The notes beneath the pieces are model-generated. The model did no database searches. It was not told where the DNA came from and worked only from the letters and a program-made list of their open reading frames with translations. Shown here in pieces: positions 18,063 through 29,685 of a stretch of DNA of 64,000 bases (the stretch's first letter is position 1; the number at the start of each line of letters is the position of its first letter). The translations under genes were made by a program, and so were the position numbers. Location: the NCBI RefSeq assembly GCF_011174775.1, contig NZ_JAANHS010000009.1, positions 62,001 through 126,000 on the forward strand, given 5' to 3'. The DNA comes from Rhodobacter calidifons. GTDB taxonomy: Bacteria > Pseudomonadota > Alphaproteobacteria > Rhodobacterales > Rhodobacteraceae.

Positions 18063-18464
18063 TTAGGCAGCCTTGACCTTGATGGTCTTGGGCTGCGACG
18101 CTTCGGCACGCGGCAGGTGCAGGGTCAGCACGCCATTCTTCAGCTGGGCCTCGATCTTTTCGGCATCGAAATCATCCGAGAGGGTGAAGGCGCGCTCGTA
18201 ATCGCCCGCCTCGTATTCGGCGTGGACCAGCCGCAGCTTGTCGGGCGAGGCGACCGAGGATTTCGCGCGGATCGTCAGCACGCGCTTTTCCAGCGCCACG
18301 TCCACATCCTCGGCGGCGACACCGGGCAGTTCCAGCATCAGCGTCACGCCCTCTTTCGTCTCGACGATATCGGCCAGCGGGCGCCAGATCCGGCGGGCGC
18401 GGGCCGGTTCGGCCTGGGTTTCGGCCGGGGTCTGTTCGGGGGCCTTGGTCACTTCGGTGCTCAT
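18063..18464 (-). CDS. Hsp20 small heat-shock protein (second of three)
   Basis: A 133-residue small heat-shock protein with a charged, disordered N-terminus (about 1-25) and an alpha-crystallin domain: GVTLMLELPGVAAEDVDVAL, then LKNGVLTLHLP near the end. It lacks a clear C-terminal I/V-x-I/V anchor beyond TIKVKA, the usual form in this subgroup. It belongs to the Hsp20 type found in tLST islands, where paralogues of different surfaces prevent aggregation before ClpK disaggregates the load. It is the middle gene of the triplet. Confidence 0.94.
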   Translation of the reverse strand: MSTEVTKAPEQTPAETQAEPARARRIWRPLADIVETKEGVTLMLELPGVAAEDVDVALEKRVLTIRAKSSVASPDKLRLVHAEYEAGDYERAFTLSDDFDAEKIEAQLKNGVLTLHLPRAEASQPKTIKVKAA

Positions 18465-18482
18465 GGGTCTCTCCTCCTTCTT

Positions 18483-18905
18483 TCAGGCGGCCTTGATGGC
18501 AATGCGGCGCGGCTTGTCCTCGTCGGGGCGGCCCACGGCAATGCGCAGCACGCCGTCGGCAAAGCGGGCCTCGACCTTCTCGGGATCGACGCGGAACGGC
18601 AGGCGGATGGCGCGGGTGAAGCGGCCGAAGGCACGCTCGCGGCGGTGCCAGGTGGCGCCTTCCGGCAGGTCGGGGGCCTTGCGCTCGCCCGAGAGCGTCA
18701 GGACATTGTCCTTGACCTGGATGTCGATGTCGGAAGGCTCGACGCCGGGAAGTTCGGCGGTGATCGCCGCGGCCTCGTCATTCTGCCAGACATTCAGCGC
18801 GGGGAAGGATCGGCTGGCGCCGAAGGCGAGGCTGTCCAGATCCTCGGACAGACGCCGCATCAGCGCGAAGGGATCGGCGGGGTAGAGAGCAGTGCGGTAA
18901 AGCAT
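18483..18905 (-). CDS. Hsp20 small heat-shock protein (first of three)
   Basis: A 140-residue alpha-crystallin-domain protein (ITAELPGVEPSDIDIQV near 48-64, FADGVLRIAV near 117). The N-terminal arm PFALMRRLSEDLDSLAFG matches the short Hsp20 class that opens tLST islands. It is the first gene after a sigma-32-like promoter, and its ribosome site AAGGAGG lies in a hairpin (18914-18948), suggesting temperature control of translation. The start at 18905 is fixed by this strong Shine-Dalgarno sequence 6 bases upstream. Confidence 0.95.
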   Translation of the reverse strand: MLYRTALYPADPFALMRRLSEDLDSLAFGASRSFPALNVWQNDEAAAITAELPGVEPSDIDIQVKDNVLTLSGERKAPDLPEGATWHRRERAFGRFTRAIRLPFRVDPEKVEARFADGVLRIAVGRPDEDKPRRIAIKAA

Positions 18906-18913
18906 GGGTCACC

Positions 18914-18948
18914 TCCTTCGGTTGGCGCCCGCACCGGGCCACGAAGGA
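18914..18948 (-). promoter_or_regulatory. Candidate RNA-thermometer hairpin covering the hsp20 ribosome site
   Basis: In the transcript, UCCUUCG (plus positions 18948-18942) pairs perfectly with CGAAGGA (18920-18914), the latter being most of the Shine-Dalgarno sequence. Four more pairs, UGGC/GCCA, stack above a 2-base bulge. The leader from the promoter is about 170 bases, as in ROSE-type thermometers of alphaproteobacterial hsp20 genes. Melting on heating would free the ribosome site. Inferred from pairing only. Confidence 0.55.
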
Positions 18949-19087
18949 CGGGACGGCTGCGCAGCAACGCGCACCGCAGGAAAGCAACTGGACGTCACCG
19001 ACCGGACCCTTGCGGCGCCCTTCGGTGGCCTGCCATTGCGGCCAGACCCGTCATCTTTCGTGAACCCCGTTCGGGCGTTCCCTGCTG

Positions 19088-19116
19088 ATAAAGGAAGCGG
19101 GGAACGGCATTTCAAG
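19088..19116 (-). promoter_or_regulatory. Sigma-32 (RpoH)-type promoter for the hsp20 operon
   Basis: On the minus strand CTTGAA (19116-19111) and CTTTAT (19093-19088) are 17 bases apart, close to the alphaproteobacterial RpoH consensus (CTTGAA, 17-18 bases, CYTAT). It reads toward the first hsp20 gene, about 180 bases away, and would drive the three hsp20 genes and the two proteases. Confidence 0.6.
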
Positions 19117-19149
19117 ACCCGGCAGAGGAAGAAATAATCGCTTTCTTCC

Positions 19150-19199
19150 ATAGGCTTGCCGGTCAAGCCTATTGGGGCGGCCCCGACTGGCGCCGCCCC
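19150..19199 (-). terminator. Two stem-loops after clpK
   Basis: GGGGCGGC (19174-19181) pairs with GCCGCCCC (19192-19199), and ATAGGCTTG (19150-19158) pairs perfectly with CAAGCCTAT (19164-19172). Both lie just past the clpK stop and before the hsp20 promoter. There is no T-tract, so intrinsic termination is likely only partial. Confidence 0.45.
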
Positions 19200-19222
19200 T
19201 CGATGCTGGTCCGCTGACAGGG

Positions 19223-22021
<2,799 letters not shown>

Positions 22022-22086
22022 GGAGTTCCCTTTCCAATGGCTTATGTTCGTCTATCGTCGGATCGGGCCGCCGACCTTGATCCCGG

Positions 22087-22581
22087 TCAATCCCGATCGG
22101 CGACGCGCCTGCCCTGAACGATGGCTTCCCTGTCCTGCCGCCGGATGATCCAGTAGATGCCCCCCAGCGCCAGCGTGGCGAAGGCCAACGCGGCGATGGT
22201 GGCGGCGTCGGTCTTGTCCAGATCGAGGATGATGAACTTGCGCAACATCGCCAGCAGCGCCACCAGCACCACGGTGCGCACATGGAACACGGTGTCATGC
22301 GTCTCGACCGAGACCACGATCGAGCGCTTGAACTCCAGCGCGATGATGACGGTGAAGATCGCGCCGAACACCGCCTGGAAAACCGCGTGGTCGGTAGGGT
22401 CCAGCGCGCCTTCGATCACCAGCCCCACCATGACGCGCAGGAACAGGTTCCACATCGCCGCAAGAACCACCACGATCAGCAGGGCCGAGAGCACAAGCGT
22501 CACGAGCTGCTCGAAGCGCTGGTAGAAGGTCAGCACCTTCCAGCGGTCGATGAAATCCTTCCAGTCCGAACGCATCGACAT
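22087..22581 (-). CDS. psiE: PsiE-family inner-membrane protein
   Basis: A 164-residue protein with four hydrophobic segments (about 28-48, 65-85, 103-118, 126-145) between basic ends. The pattern and length match the phosphate-starvation-inducible PsiE family. Its function is unknown, but it recurs in tLST/TLPQC islands next to ftsH and clpK, as here: ftsH ends 4 bases upstream. Translational coupling with ftsH is likely. Confidence 0.85.
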   Translation of the reverse strand: MSMRSDWKDFIDRWKVLTFYQRFEQLVTLVLSALLIVVVLAAMWNLFLRVMVGLVIEGALDPTDHAVFQAVFGAIFTVIIALEFKRSIVVSVETHDTVFHVRTVVLVALLAMLRKFIILDLDKTDAATIAALAFATLALGGIYWIIRRQDREAIVQGRRVADRD

Positions 22582-22585
22582 CGGG

Positions 22586-24400
22586 CTACTCCGCCGCCTG
22601 GGCCACGGGCTTGAGCGCGGGAAAGTCGTCGGGCGTGATCGTTTCGCGCTCGAGCAGCAGGCGCGTGCCGGCCTCCAGATCGGCGCGGCGGTCGGTCAGC
22701 ACCTGTTTCGCCCGCGCATAGGCGGCGTCGATCAGGGCGCGCACGGCCAGATCCACCTCGCGCGCGGTCGCCTCGGAGTAGTCGCGCGGGCTCAGCCCCG
22801 GCGCGCCGTCGCCGAGGAAGCTCTGCCGCTCGGGCTCCAGCACGGCCTGGCCCAGATCGGGGTGCATCCCGAAGCGGGTGACGATCTGGCGGGCGATGTC
22901 GGTGACGCGCGCCAGGTCGTCAGCCGCCCCGGTCGAGATCTCGCCCAGCACCAGATCCTCGGCCGCCCGGCCCGCCAGCAGCACCACCATGCGGTTTTCC
23001 AGATCCGCCCGGGTGATGAGGAAGCGGTCCTCGGTGGGCCGCGTCATGGTGTAGCCGAGCGCGCCGATCGAGCGCGGGATGATCGAGACCTTGTGCACCG
23101 GATCCGCCCCCGGCAGGCTGGCGGCGGCCAGCGCATGGCCCATCTCGTGCCAGGCCACCGCCTCGCGTTCCTTCGGGTTCAGCAGCCGGCCCTTGCGCTC
23201 GAGCCCGGCGACGATGCGCTCGATGGCCGCCGTGACATCGGCCATGGTCACCGCCTCGGCGCCCCTCCGGGTGGCCTGGATCGCGGCCTCGTTGACCAGG
23301 TTCGCCAGTTCCGCCCCCGAGAACCCCGGCGTCAGCGCGGCGATCTGGTCCACGTCCAGCCCCTCGTGCGTCACCTTCTTCAGATGCACCCGCAGGATCG
23401 CGGCGCGCCCGCCCTTGTCGGGGCGGTCCACCACCACCTGCCGGTCGAAGCGGCCTGCGCGCAGAAGCGCGGGGTCGAGGATCTCGGGCCGGTTGGTCGC
23501 GGCCAGAAGCACGATCCCCTCGCGCGGGTCGAAGCCGTCAAGCTCGGTCAGAAGCTGGTTCAGCGTCTGCTCCTTCTCGTCATGCCCGCCGCCGAAGGCG
23601 CCAACGCCGCGCTTCTTGCCGAGCGCGTCCAGCTCGTCGATGAAGATGATGCAGGGCGCGGCCTTGCGGGCCTGCTCGAACAGGTCGCGCACCCGCGCGG
23701 CGCCGACGCCTACGAACATTTCCACGAATTCCGAGCCGGAGATGGAGAAGAACGGCACCCCGGCCTCGCCCGCCACGGCGCGGGCGACCAGCGTCTTGCC
23801 GGTGCCGGGGGGGCCCACCAGCAGGATGCCCTTGGGGATGCGCGCGCCAAGCCGGCCGTATTTCTGCGGCTCCTTCAGGAAGCTGACGATCTCCTGCAAC
23901 TCGGCCTTGGCCTCGTCGATCCCGGCCACGTCGGCGAAGGTGACGCCGGTGTCCTTCTCGACATAGACCTTGGCCTTCGACTTGCCGACCGTCATCATGC
24001 CGCCGAAGCCCTGCTTCTCGGCGATCTTGCGGAACACCAGCATCCAGAGGCCGAAGAAGACCAGCACCGGCAGCACCCAGGACAGAAGCTGCGACAGGAA
24101 GGTGTTGGTCACCGTGCCGTCGTATTCGGCGCTCGACTGCTCCAGCCGCCGGGTCAGGTCCTCGGGGACGATGTTGGTGATGAAATACTCCGCGCCGTCG
24201 CGGGGTTCGCGGTAGCGACCGATCACCCGTTCGGTCTGCACCTGCACCTCGGCGATCTGGTCCTTCTCAAGCAGTTCGATGAAGCGCGAATAGGGGATGC
24301 GCTCGGTGACAGAGGCCCCCTGCCACCAGGACTGGAACAGCATCAGCAGAAGGAAGGCCGCGATCCAGTACCAGATGTTGATCTGCTGTTCCCTGTTCAT
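22586..24400 (-). CDS. ftsH: FtsH-type ATP-dependent zinc metalloprotease
   Basis: A 604-residue membrane protease. Transmembrane segments lie near residues 8-26 and 112-132, with a small periplasmic domain between. The AAA domain has [19 protein letters not shown] (near 195), Walker [12 protein letters not shown] and the second region of homology [20 protein letters not shown]. The zinc site is HEMGH (near 413). It is shorter than housekeeping FtsH and lacks the long C-terminal tail, like the island-borne second copies. The start at 24400 begins the membrane segment; the frame is open further upstream without a ribosome site. Confidence 0.94.
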   Translation of the reverse strand: MNREQQINIWYWIAAFLLLMLFQSWWQGASVTERIPYSRFIELLEKDQIAEVQVQTERVIGRYREPRDGAEYFITNIVPEDLTRRLEQSSAEYDGTVTNTFLSQLLSWVLPVLVFFGLWMLVFRKIAEKQGFGGMMTVGKSKAKVYVEKDTGVTFADVAGIDEAKAELQEIVSFLKEPQKYGRLGARIPKGILLVGPPGTGKTLVARAVAGEAGVPFFSISGSEFVEMFVGVGAARVRDLFEQARKAAPCIIFIDELDALGKKRGVGAFGGGHDEKEQTLNQLLTELDGFDPREGIVLLAATNRPEILDPALLRAGRFDRQVVVDRPDKGGRAAILRVHLKKVTHEGLDVDQIAALTPGFSGAELANLVNEAAIQATRRGAEAVTMADVTAAIERIVAGLERKGRLLNPKEREAVAWHEMGHALAAASLPGADPVHKVSIIPRSIGALGYTMTRPTEDRFLITRADLENRMVVLLAGRAAEDLVLGEISTGAADDLARVTDIARQIVTRFGMHPDLGQAVLEPERQSFLGDGAPGLSPRDYSEATAREVDLAVRALIDAAYARAKQVLTDRRADLEAGTRLLLERETITPDDFPALKPVAQAAE

Positions 24401-24665
24401 GCTTGGCCTCTCTTCTTCTGCCCTCTTGCGCCAAAGTCCGGTCAAGCCCACTGCGCGGTCAGCGCCCCCTGTGGTGGCGCAGCCCACGACCAACCATGCC
24501 CGCCGGTCCGCACCACCACGGGGCAGGCCGGGCCTTTCTCTGCTCTTGAACGGAAACGCGCCAAACCTCAGATGCTTACTATGTCGAAAGAAAGCGGAAA
24601 CTCAACCCGCAAGGGAGATGTCCGGATCTGCCAATCTGATCTTTCGAAAGACAGGAGCAATCGCG

Positions 24666-24998
24666 ATGGATCATGGCCGCAATCGACCCTTGTCCGCACC
24701 ACGCATCCCGGGGACTGACATGCGCAGTCCCGATGTGCCGCTGGCGATCATCCGCCGGCCCGCACGGTCGGCGACGCAATCGGGACCGCGTCCGCGACAC
24801 TGGGTTCTGGAGTTCGAGCCCTCCCGCGCGCCGGAGCTTGACCCGCTGATGGGCTGGACCACAGGCGACGATCCCTGTCGGACCATCCGGCTTCAGTTTC
24901 CCGATGCCGCAAGCGCGATCCGCCATGCCGAGAGTCAGGACTGGCGCTACATCGTTCTTGCGGAGCCTCGTGCTGCGCAGGCGCCCGCAAAGTCGTAG
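24666..24998 (+). CDS. NDUFS4-like (complex I 18-kDa accessory subunit) protein
   Basis: A 110-residue protein. Residues about 25-105 match the ETC complex I subunit family: HWVLEFEPSRAPELDPLMGW, then TIRLQFPDAASAIRHAESQ and W-Y. Alphaproteobacteria already carry one NDUFS4 homologue for their respiratory complex I, so this is probably a divergent second copy. An ATG at 24666 has CAGGAG 8 bases upstream; another in-frame ATG at 24720 lacks one. It is divergent from ftsH (265-base shared promoter region), so it belongs to the stress island by position. Its role there is unknown. Confidence 0.75.
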   Translation: MDHGRNRPLSAPRIPGTDMRSPDVPLAIIRRPARSATQSGPRPRHWVLEFEPSRAPELDPLMGWTTGDDPCRTIRLQFPDAASAIRHAESQDWRYIVLAEPRAAQAPAKS

Positions 24999-25159
24999 CG
25001 TAGCGCGACCGATGATGCGAGGCACCGGCTGTTCAGGGGGGTGGATGTGCCGGGTGCCCGGCGCTTGACCTATCCCGCCATCGCCTTGCCGAGCCAGCTG
25101 GCCCAGCCTGGGGATCGCCGGTCGGCCACCGAGTCCGCGACGGCGGCCGGGGTCGGTGC

Positions 25160-26299
25160 CTACAGCAGTCCCCGCCTTGCCAGGTTCGCCATCAGGGCCC
25201 GTATCCCGAAGGTCCATTCCGGGCACTGGGTGGAAAGGTTCACGCTGTTGCACAGGGCGCCAAGGCCCGGTGCGGAGATGATGACCTTGTCTCCGATCTT
25301 GTGTGTGAACCCGCCACCGGGTTCGTCGCGGTCCTGAGTCGGGGCAAAGAGCGTTCCCAGAAACAGCATCAGGCCGTCGGGATACTGATGATGACGGCCG
25401 ATCGTCTGCGAGACCAGATCGGCCGGATCGCGGCTGATCTGCGACATCGAGGATGTTCCGTCCAGAACAAAGCCGTCCGGCCCCTCGACACGGAGCGTCA
25501 GTTCGGCGCGGCGCACGTCATCCAGCCCGAAGTCCGCATCGAACAGGCGCAGGAACGGCCCGATGGCGCAGGAGGCATTGTTGTCCTTGGCCTTGGCAAG
25601 CAGAAGCGCCGAACGCCCCTCGACATCGCGCAGGTTCACGTCGTTGCCAAGCGTCGCCCCCACGATCCGGCCCTTCGAGGAGACGGCCAGCACCACCTCC
25701 GGCTCGGGGTTGTTCCATCTGGAGACGGGGTGCAGGCCGATGTCGGCCCCGTGCCCCACGGCCGACAGGACCTGCGCCTTCGAGAAGACCTCGGCATCCG
25801 GGCCGATTCCGACCTCCAGATACTGGCTCCACAAGCCCTCGGCCTGAAGCGCGGCCTTGGCGGCCATCGCCTCGGGCGAACCGGGACGGATGTTGCGCAG
25901 CGAATTCCCGATTGCCGCGCCGACGCGCCGGCGGATCTCTTCCGCGCGGGCAGGATCGCCGCCCGCGCGTTCCTCGATCACGCGCTCCACCATCGAGCCC
26001 GCGAAGGTCACGCCGCAGGCCTTGATCGCGTGCAGATCGCAAGGCGCCAGCAGATGCGGCACCGACAGGTCGCCGACCTTCGCCGCGAGCAGCGCGTCGA
26101 GTGCCGCGACCCTGCGGCCCGCCGCCGCACGGACATATCCGGCGGGATCATCCATCTCGCAAATATCGCGCACGAGCGGGGCCTCGCACGAGGTGATGTC
26201 CCAGACCACCCCGTCCCGCAGCGTCACGACCGATGGGCCCTGAACCTCGGGGGTCCAGATACGGCCGACAAGCGTGGCATCACGCGGAAGGGTCTGCAT
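25160..26299 (-). CDS. FAH-family 2-keto-3-deoxypentonate dehydratase (XylX-like)
   Basis: A 379-residue fumarylacetoacetate-hydrolase-fold enzyme. It follows Caulobacter XylX closely in recalled sequence: LLAPCDLHAIKACGVTFAGS, LWSQYLEVGIGPDAEVFSK, WNNPEPEVVLAVSSKGRI, GNDVNLRDVEGRSALLL and KDNNASCAIGPFLRLFD. XylX removes water from 2-keto-3-deoxy-D-xylonate to give alpha-ketoglutarate semialdehyde (Weimberg pathway). Metal ligands E and D lie in the NNPEPE segment and FLGTLFAPTQDRD. The start has CTGGAG 8 bases upstream and overlaps the epimerase stop by 20 bases. It is last in the pentose operon. Confidence 0.88.
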   Translation of the reverse strand: MQTLPRDATLVGRIWTPEVQGPSVVTLRDGVVWDITSCEAPLVRDICEMDDPAGYVRAAAGRRVAALDALLAAKVGDLSVPHLLAPCDLHAIKACGVTFAGSMVERVIEERAGGDPARAEEIRRRVGAAIGNSLRNIRPGSPEAMAAKAALQAEGLWSQYLEVGIGPDAEVFSKAQVLSAVGHGADIGLHPVSRWNNPEPEVVLAVSSKGRIVGATLGNDVNLRDVEGRSALLLAKAKDNNASCAIGPFLRLFDADFGLDDVRRAELTLRVEGPDGFVLDGTSSMSQISRDPADLVSQTIGRHHQYPDGLMLFLGTLFAPTQDRDEPGGGFTHKIGDKVIISAPGLGALCNSVNLSTQCPEWTFGIRALMANLARRGLL

Positions 26300-27155
26300 T
26301 CACGGATCTCCAGGTCAGGGTCATGCCGAAGGCCATCGTTTCACCCGGCCGAAGAAACCGCAGGCCGGGCTGGCCGGCAAGGGCATGTGCATCCACCGGA
26401 TGCGAGACGGGTTCAAGGCAGAAGAAATCGGCGGCACGTCCCGGCGAATAAAGCAGCAGGGTCGAAAGGCCCGTTGCCTCCAGCGTGCAGGACATGGCCT
26501 CCGGCCCCTGCCGGATCAGGGCCGAACCGGTCCAGCCGTCGAAGCCTGCATTGATCCAGCCCTCGGGAAGCAGCCGAAGCCCCCGGTAATCCAGCGCATC
26601 GGGTATCGGCTCCGGCGCTTGCGTCCGGGGCAGGTGCCGGGCGTTCTCCGGCCACCAGCCATTTGCCTGAAAGGCAATCCGCGTGAGTTCGGACCGTGGA
26701 AACCACGGATGGAAACCGCCGCCGAAGGGCAGGGGGCCATCCGCCCTGTTGCGCAGCACCAGCGAGGCATCAAGGCTGTCCGGGCAAAGGCGATAGGTCA
26801 GCCGCGCCGCATGGCGCAGGGGTCCGAAGGCCCCGTCCGGCAGGTCGAGGCAGACCGTGTCGGGGGCATGTCCTTGCACCTGCCAGGGCCTCTGGAAGGC
26901 ATCGCCATGGATCGGGAAGGGTTCTCCGGCAAGGTTCGGCGTCAGACGAACAGGTTTCCCGTCCACCAGAACGGGAACCGAAACACGGTTCGAGAACGGG
27001 GCGAGGATGTTCATGGCCCAGGCGAAGGGGTCCGCCTCGCATCCCGCCCGCAACGGGCGCAGGACCGGCTGCCCCGCGACGTCCAGCGCCGCCAGAGCCG
27101 CCCCGTGCCGGGCTCCGACCAGAGCCCTTGCCGCCCCAGCGCGCAGTTCGATCAC
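26280..27155 (-). CDS. Aldose 1-epimerase (mutarotase)
   Basis: A 291-residue beta-sandwich protein of the galactose mutarotase fold. Family segments: NILAPFSNRVS near 49, the histidine in FPIHGDAFQRPWQV near 85, GGFHPWFPR near 148, and a glutamate in FFCLEPVSHPVDA near 250 as the catalytic base. It interconverts the anomers of the imported sugar so that the 1-dehydrogenase receives the beta form. It overlaps the dehydratase gene by 20 bases and follows the SDR by 10 bases. Confidence 0.9.
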   Translation of the reverse strand: MIELRAGAARALVGARHGAALAALDVAGQPVLRPLRAGCEADPFAWAMNILAPFSNRVSVPVLVDGKPVRLTPNLAGEPFPIHGDAFQRPWQVQGHAPDTVCLDLPDGAFGPLRHAARLTYRLCPDSLDASLVLRNRADGPLPFGGGFHPWFPRSELTRIAFQANGWWPENARHLPRTQAPEPIPDALDYRGLRLLPEGWINAGFDGWTGSALIRQGPEAMSCTLEATGLSTLLLYSPGRAADFFCLEPVSHPVDAHALAGQPGLRFLRPGETMAFGMTLTWRSVNADPSA

Positions 27156-27165
27156 CGCGGCGCCC

Positions 27166-27879
27166 TCACCACCCGCCGTCGACGGCGATGTTCTGACCCG
27201 AGATCATGCGCGCCGCGTCCGAACACAGGAACAGCGCAAGATCGGCCACGTCCTCGGGCCGGATGCGCGACTTGATGCACTGCCGTTCCAGCACCCAGGC
27301 GTTGTATTGCTCCAGCCGGTCGGCAAAGACGCGGTTCTCGGCCTCGGACACGACAGCACCCGGCGAGATGGCATTGACCGTGATCCCCTTCGGCCCCAGT
27401 TCGCGGGCAAAGCCCTTGGTCAGGCCCAGCGTCGCGCCCTTGGAGGCGACGTAAGGCACATAGCCGTCCCATTGCCCGTTCAGCGTGATCGAGGTCAGGT
27501 TCACGATCCGGCCCCAGCCCTTCGCCGCCATGCCGGGCGCCACCGTGCGGCAAAGGACGAAGGCCGCCGAGGAATTGACCCGGATCTGATCCTCGTATTC
27601 CGCCAGACTGAAGGCGTCATGCGGCTTGTTGATGATGAGGGCGGCGTTGTTGATCAGCACATCGACGGGGTCGCCCGCAACCAGATCGGCCACGCCCGCC
27701 TCTGTTGCTGCCAGATCGTTCAGGTCGACGCCCAGCCAGCCCATCCCTTCGGGCGCCTGCCCCCCGGGCCGGTCCAGCACCGTCACGCGGTGGCCTGCCG
27801 TTGCAAAGGCCGAGGCCATGGCGCGCCCTATCGTGCCAAGCCCGCCGGTGATGAGAGCATGTCTGCGTGTTTCTGCCAT
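27166..27879 (-). CDS. SDR oxidoreductase, probable sugar 1-dehydrogenase
   Basis: A 237-residue short-chain dehydrogenase: cofactor motif TGGLGTIGRA (near 10), NNAAL near 82, catalytic serine in NLTSITLNG, YVASK near 147 and the C-terminal QNIAVDGGW. Context (mutarotase, lactonase, sugar-acid dehydratase, XylX-like enzyme) suggests oxidation of an aldopentose to its lactone, the XylB step. Chosen start 27879 has GGGAG 6 bases upstream; an upstream extension overlaps the transporter ATPase end and is unlikely. The sugar itself is not determined. Confidence 0.85.
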   Translation of the reverse strand: MAETRRHALITGGLGTIGRAMASAFATAGHRVTVLDRPGGQAPEGMGWLGVDLNDLAATEAGVADLVAGDPVDVLINNAALIINKPHDAFSLAEYEDQIRVNSSAAFVLCRTVAPGMAAKGWGRIVNLTSITLNGQWDGYVPYVASKGATLGLTKGFARELGPKGITVNAISPGAVVSEAENRVFADRLEQYNAWVLERQCIKSRIRPEDVADLALFLCSDAARMISGQNIAVDGGW

Positions 27880-27889
27880 GCCGGACTCC

Positions 27890-28642
27890 CTACAGAACCT
27901 CGTGAACTTCCTCGATCGAGGTCTCCCCGATCCTCCTGTCCAGCACCACGCGCCCCTGCGCCATCGCCACGACGCGGTCGCAGCAGGCAAAGACATGGTG
28001 CATGTTGTGGCTGATGAAGATGCCCGTGACCTTCTGGGCGGCCAGAGACTTGACGAAGCCGATGACCTTGTTGGTCTCCTTGACCGACAGGTGATTGGTC
28101 GGCTCGTCCAGGATCAGCACCTTGGACTTGAAATGCATCGCGCGGGCGATGGCCACGCCCTGACGCTGCCCACCGGAAAGCTCGCCCACCATCGCATCGG
28201 GCGAGCGCAGGTGCAGGTCCACATCCGCAATCGCCGCCACGCTTTCGGCGCGCATCCGCGCCTCGTCCAGGATGCCCAGCCCGAGGAACGAGGCTTTCAG
28301 CGGCTCGCGCCCGATGAACAGGTTGCGCGCGATCGACATGCTGGGGACCATCGAGTTGTACTGGTAGATCGTCTCGATCCCCTGATCCATCGCGTCGCGG
28401 GGGCCCTTCATCCGTACGGGGCGTCCGTCGACCAGCACCTCGCCCTCGTCGGGCGCGTGCAGGCCGGAGAGGATCGAGATCAGCGTGGACTTGCCCGCGC
28501 CGTTGTCGCCGACAAGGCCCACCGCCTCGTTGCGTTCGAAATCGAGGCTGACCCCCCGCAGGGCATGGACGCCCGAATACCACTTGTGCAGGTTGCGGAC
28601 CGAGATCACCGGATCCTTGGCCTTGCGGAATGCGTCCGTCAT
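27890..28642 (-). CDS. Pentose/ribose-type ABC transporter ATPase (single-domain)
   Basis: A 250-residue ATPase of the CUT2 (RbsA/FrcA) type: Walker A GDNGAGKST (near 46), Q-loop IYQYNSMVPSMS, signature LSGGQRQGVAIARA and Walker B KVLILDEPTNHLSV. It has a single nucleotide-binding domain rather than the tandem pair of RbsA, as in several alphaproteobacterial fructose/pentose importers, so it works as a homodimer. The permease gene ends 1 base upstream of its start. The cognate binding protein gene carries a stop codon (30298-30300). Confidence 0.93.
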   Translation of the reverse strand: MTDAFRKAKDPVISVRNLHKWYSGVHALRGVSLDFERNEAVGLVGDNGAGKSTLISILSGLHAPDEGEVLVDGRPVRMKGPRDAMDQGIETIYQYNSMVPSMSIARNLFIGREPLKASFLGLGILDEARMRAESVAAIADVDLHLRSPDAMVGELSGGQRQGVAIARAMHFKSKVLILDEPTNHLSVKETNKVIGFVKSLAAQKVTGIFISHNMHHVFACCDRVVAMAQGRVVLDRRIGETSIEEVHEVL

Positions 28643-28643
28643 C

Positions 28644-29624
28644 TCAGCCCTCCACCTTCATCGCGCGGCCGCGCTTGCGCAGCCATGCGTTGCCCACCAC
28701 GGCAAGGATGGTCAGCGCGCCGATGGCGAACTTGAACCAGTTGGAATCCACCCGGCTCAGCACCAGTCCGTTGTCTATGACGCGGATCAGGACGGCGCCG
28801 ATGATGCCGCCCAGGATCGAGCCGATGCCGCCGGTCAGAACCGTGCCGCCGATCACGGCCGCCGCGACGGCGGCGAGTTCCATGCCCTCGCCCATCGACG
28901 GCAGGGGGGAACCCACACGCAGCACCTGGATCATCCCGGCAAAGCCCGCGAGCAGCGAGCAGATCATGAAACAGGCGATCTTGACCCGCGCGGTCGGGAT
29001 GCCCATCGCATTGGCTGCGGGCAGGAAGCCGCCCGTCGCCCGCACCCAGTTGCCGAAGTTCGTGCGCGACAGCAGCAGGCTGACGACAAGGGCAAGGCCG
29101 AGGAACCACAGGAACGACGCACGGATCAGCTCGCCCGGGCCGACGAAGGCAACGAAGAGATGTTCGGGGATCCGCTCCAGGTCCAGCCGCGGCGGAAAGC
29201 CGCCCGAGATCACCACGGTCAGCGACCGCGCCATGAAGAGCATGCCAAGGGTCGTGATGAAGGACGGAATGGCAAAGCGGATCGTCAGCCAGCCATTCGC
29301 AAAGCCGATCGCCGCGCAGAGCATCAGGCCGACCAGAACCGAGGGCAGGAAGGGCCAGCCCTGCGCCATGAGCACGGCCATGCTCATCGGCATCAGGGCA
29401 AAGACCGAGCCGACCGACAGGTCGAACTCGCCGCAGATCATCAGCAGGGTCACGCCGACCGCGACCAGTGCCATTTCCGGCAGCAGACCCAGAACGCCAC
29501 GCAGATTGGCGGCAGAAAGGAATATGCCGTTCGAGAGCACCTGGAACAGCACGATCAGAAGCACCAGCAGCAGCACCGCGGCAAGCTCTGGCTTCTGAAG
29601 GAATGTCTTGACCAGAAGTCGCAT
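28644..29624 (-). CDS. CUT2 sugar ABC transporter permease (RbsC/FrcC type)
   Basis: A 326-residue integral membrane protein with about nine hydrophobic segments; GEFDLSVGSVFAL and NGWLTIRFAIPSFITTLGML are hallmarks of ribose-type permeases, and the cytoplasmic coupling region (NAMGIPTARVKI) is present. Start 29624 (MRLLVKTFLQKPELAAV) has AAGGA 8-10 bases upstream; the longer in-frame extension is not membrane-like. It is intact, although the binding protein gene upstream is broken. Confidence 0.93.
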   Translation of the reverse strand: MRLLVKTFLQKPELAAVLLLVLLIVLFQVLSNGIFLSAANLRGVLGLLPEMALVAVGVTLLMICGEFDLSVGSVFALMPMSMAVLMAQGWPFLPSVLVGLMLCAAIGFANGWLTIRFAIPSFITTLGMLFMARSLTVVISGGFPPRLDLERIPEHLFVAFVGPGELIRASFLWFLGLALVVSLLLSRTNFGNWVRATGGFLPAANAMGIPTARVKIACFMICSLLAGFAGMIQVLRVGSPLPSMGEGMELAAVAAAVIGGTVLTGGIGSILGGIIGAVLIRVIDNGLVLSRVDSNWFKFAIGALTILAVVGNAWLRKRGRAMKVEG

Positions 29625-29685
29625 CCGGCATGTCCTTGTATCGACTGACTTCCGGGCCCATGCGGGCCCGGAAGCAAGGGGGGGA

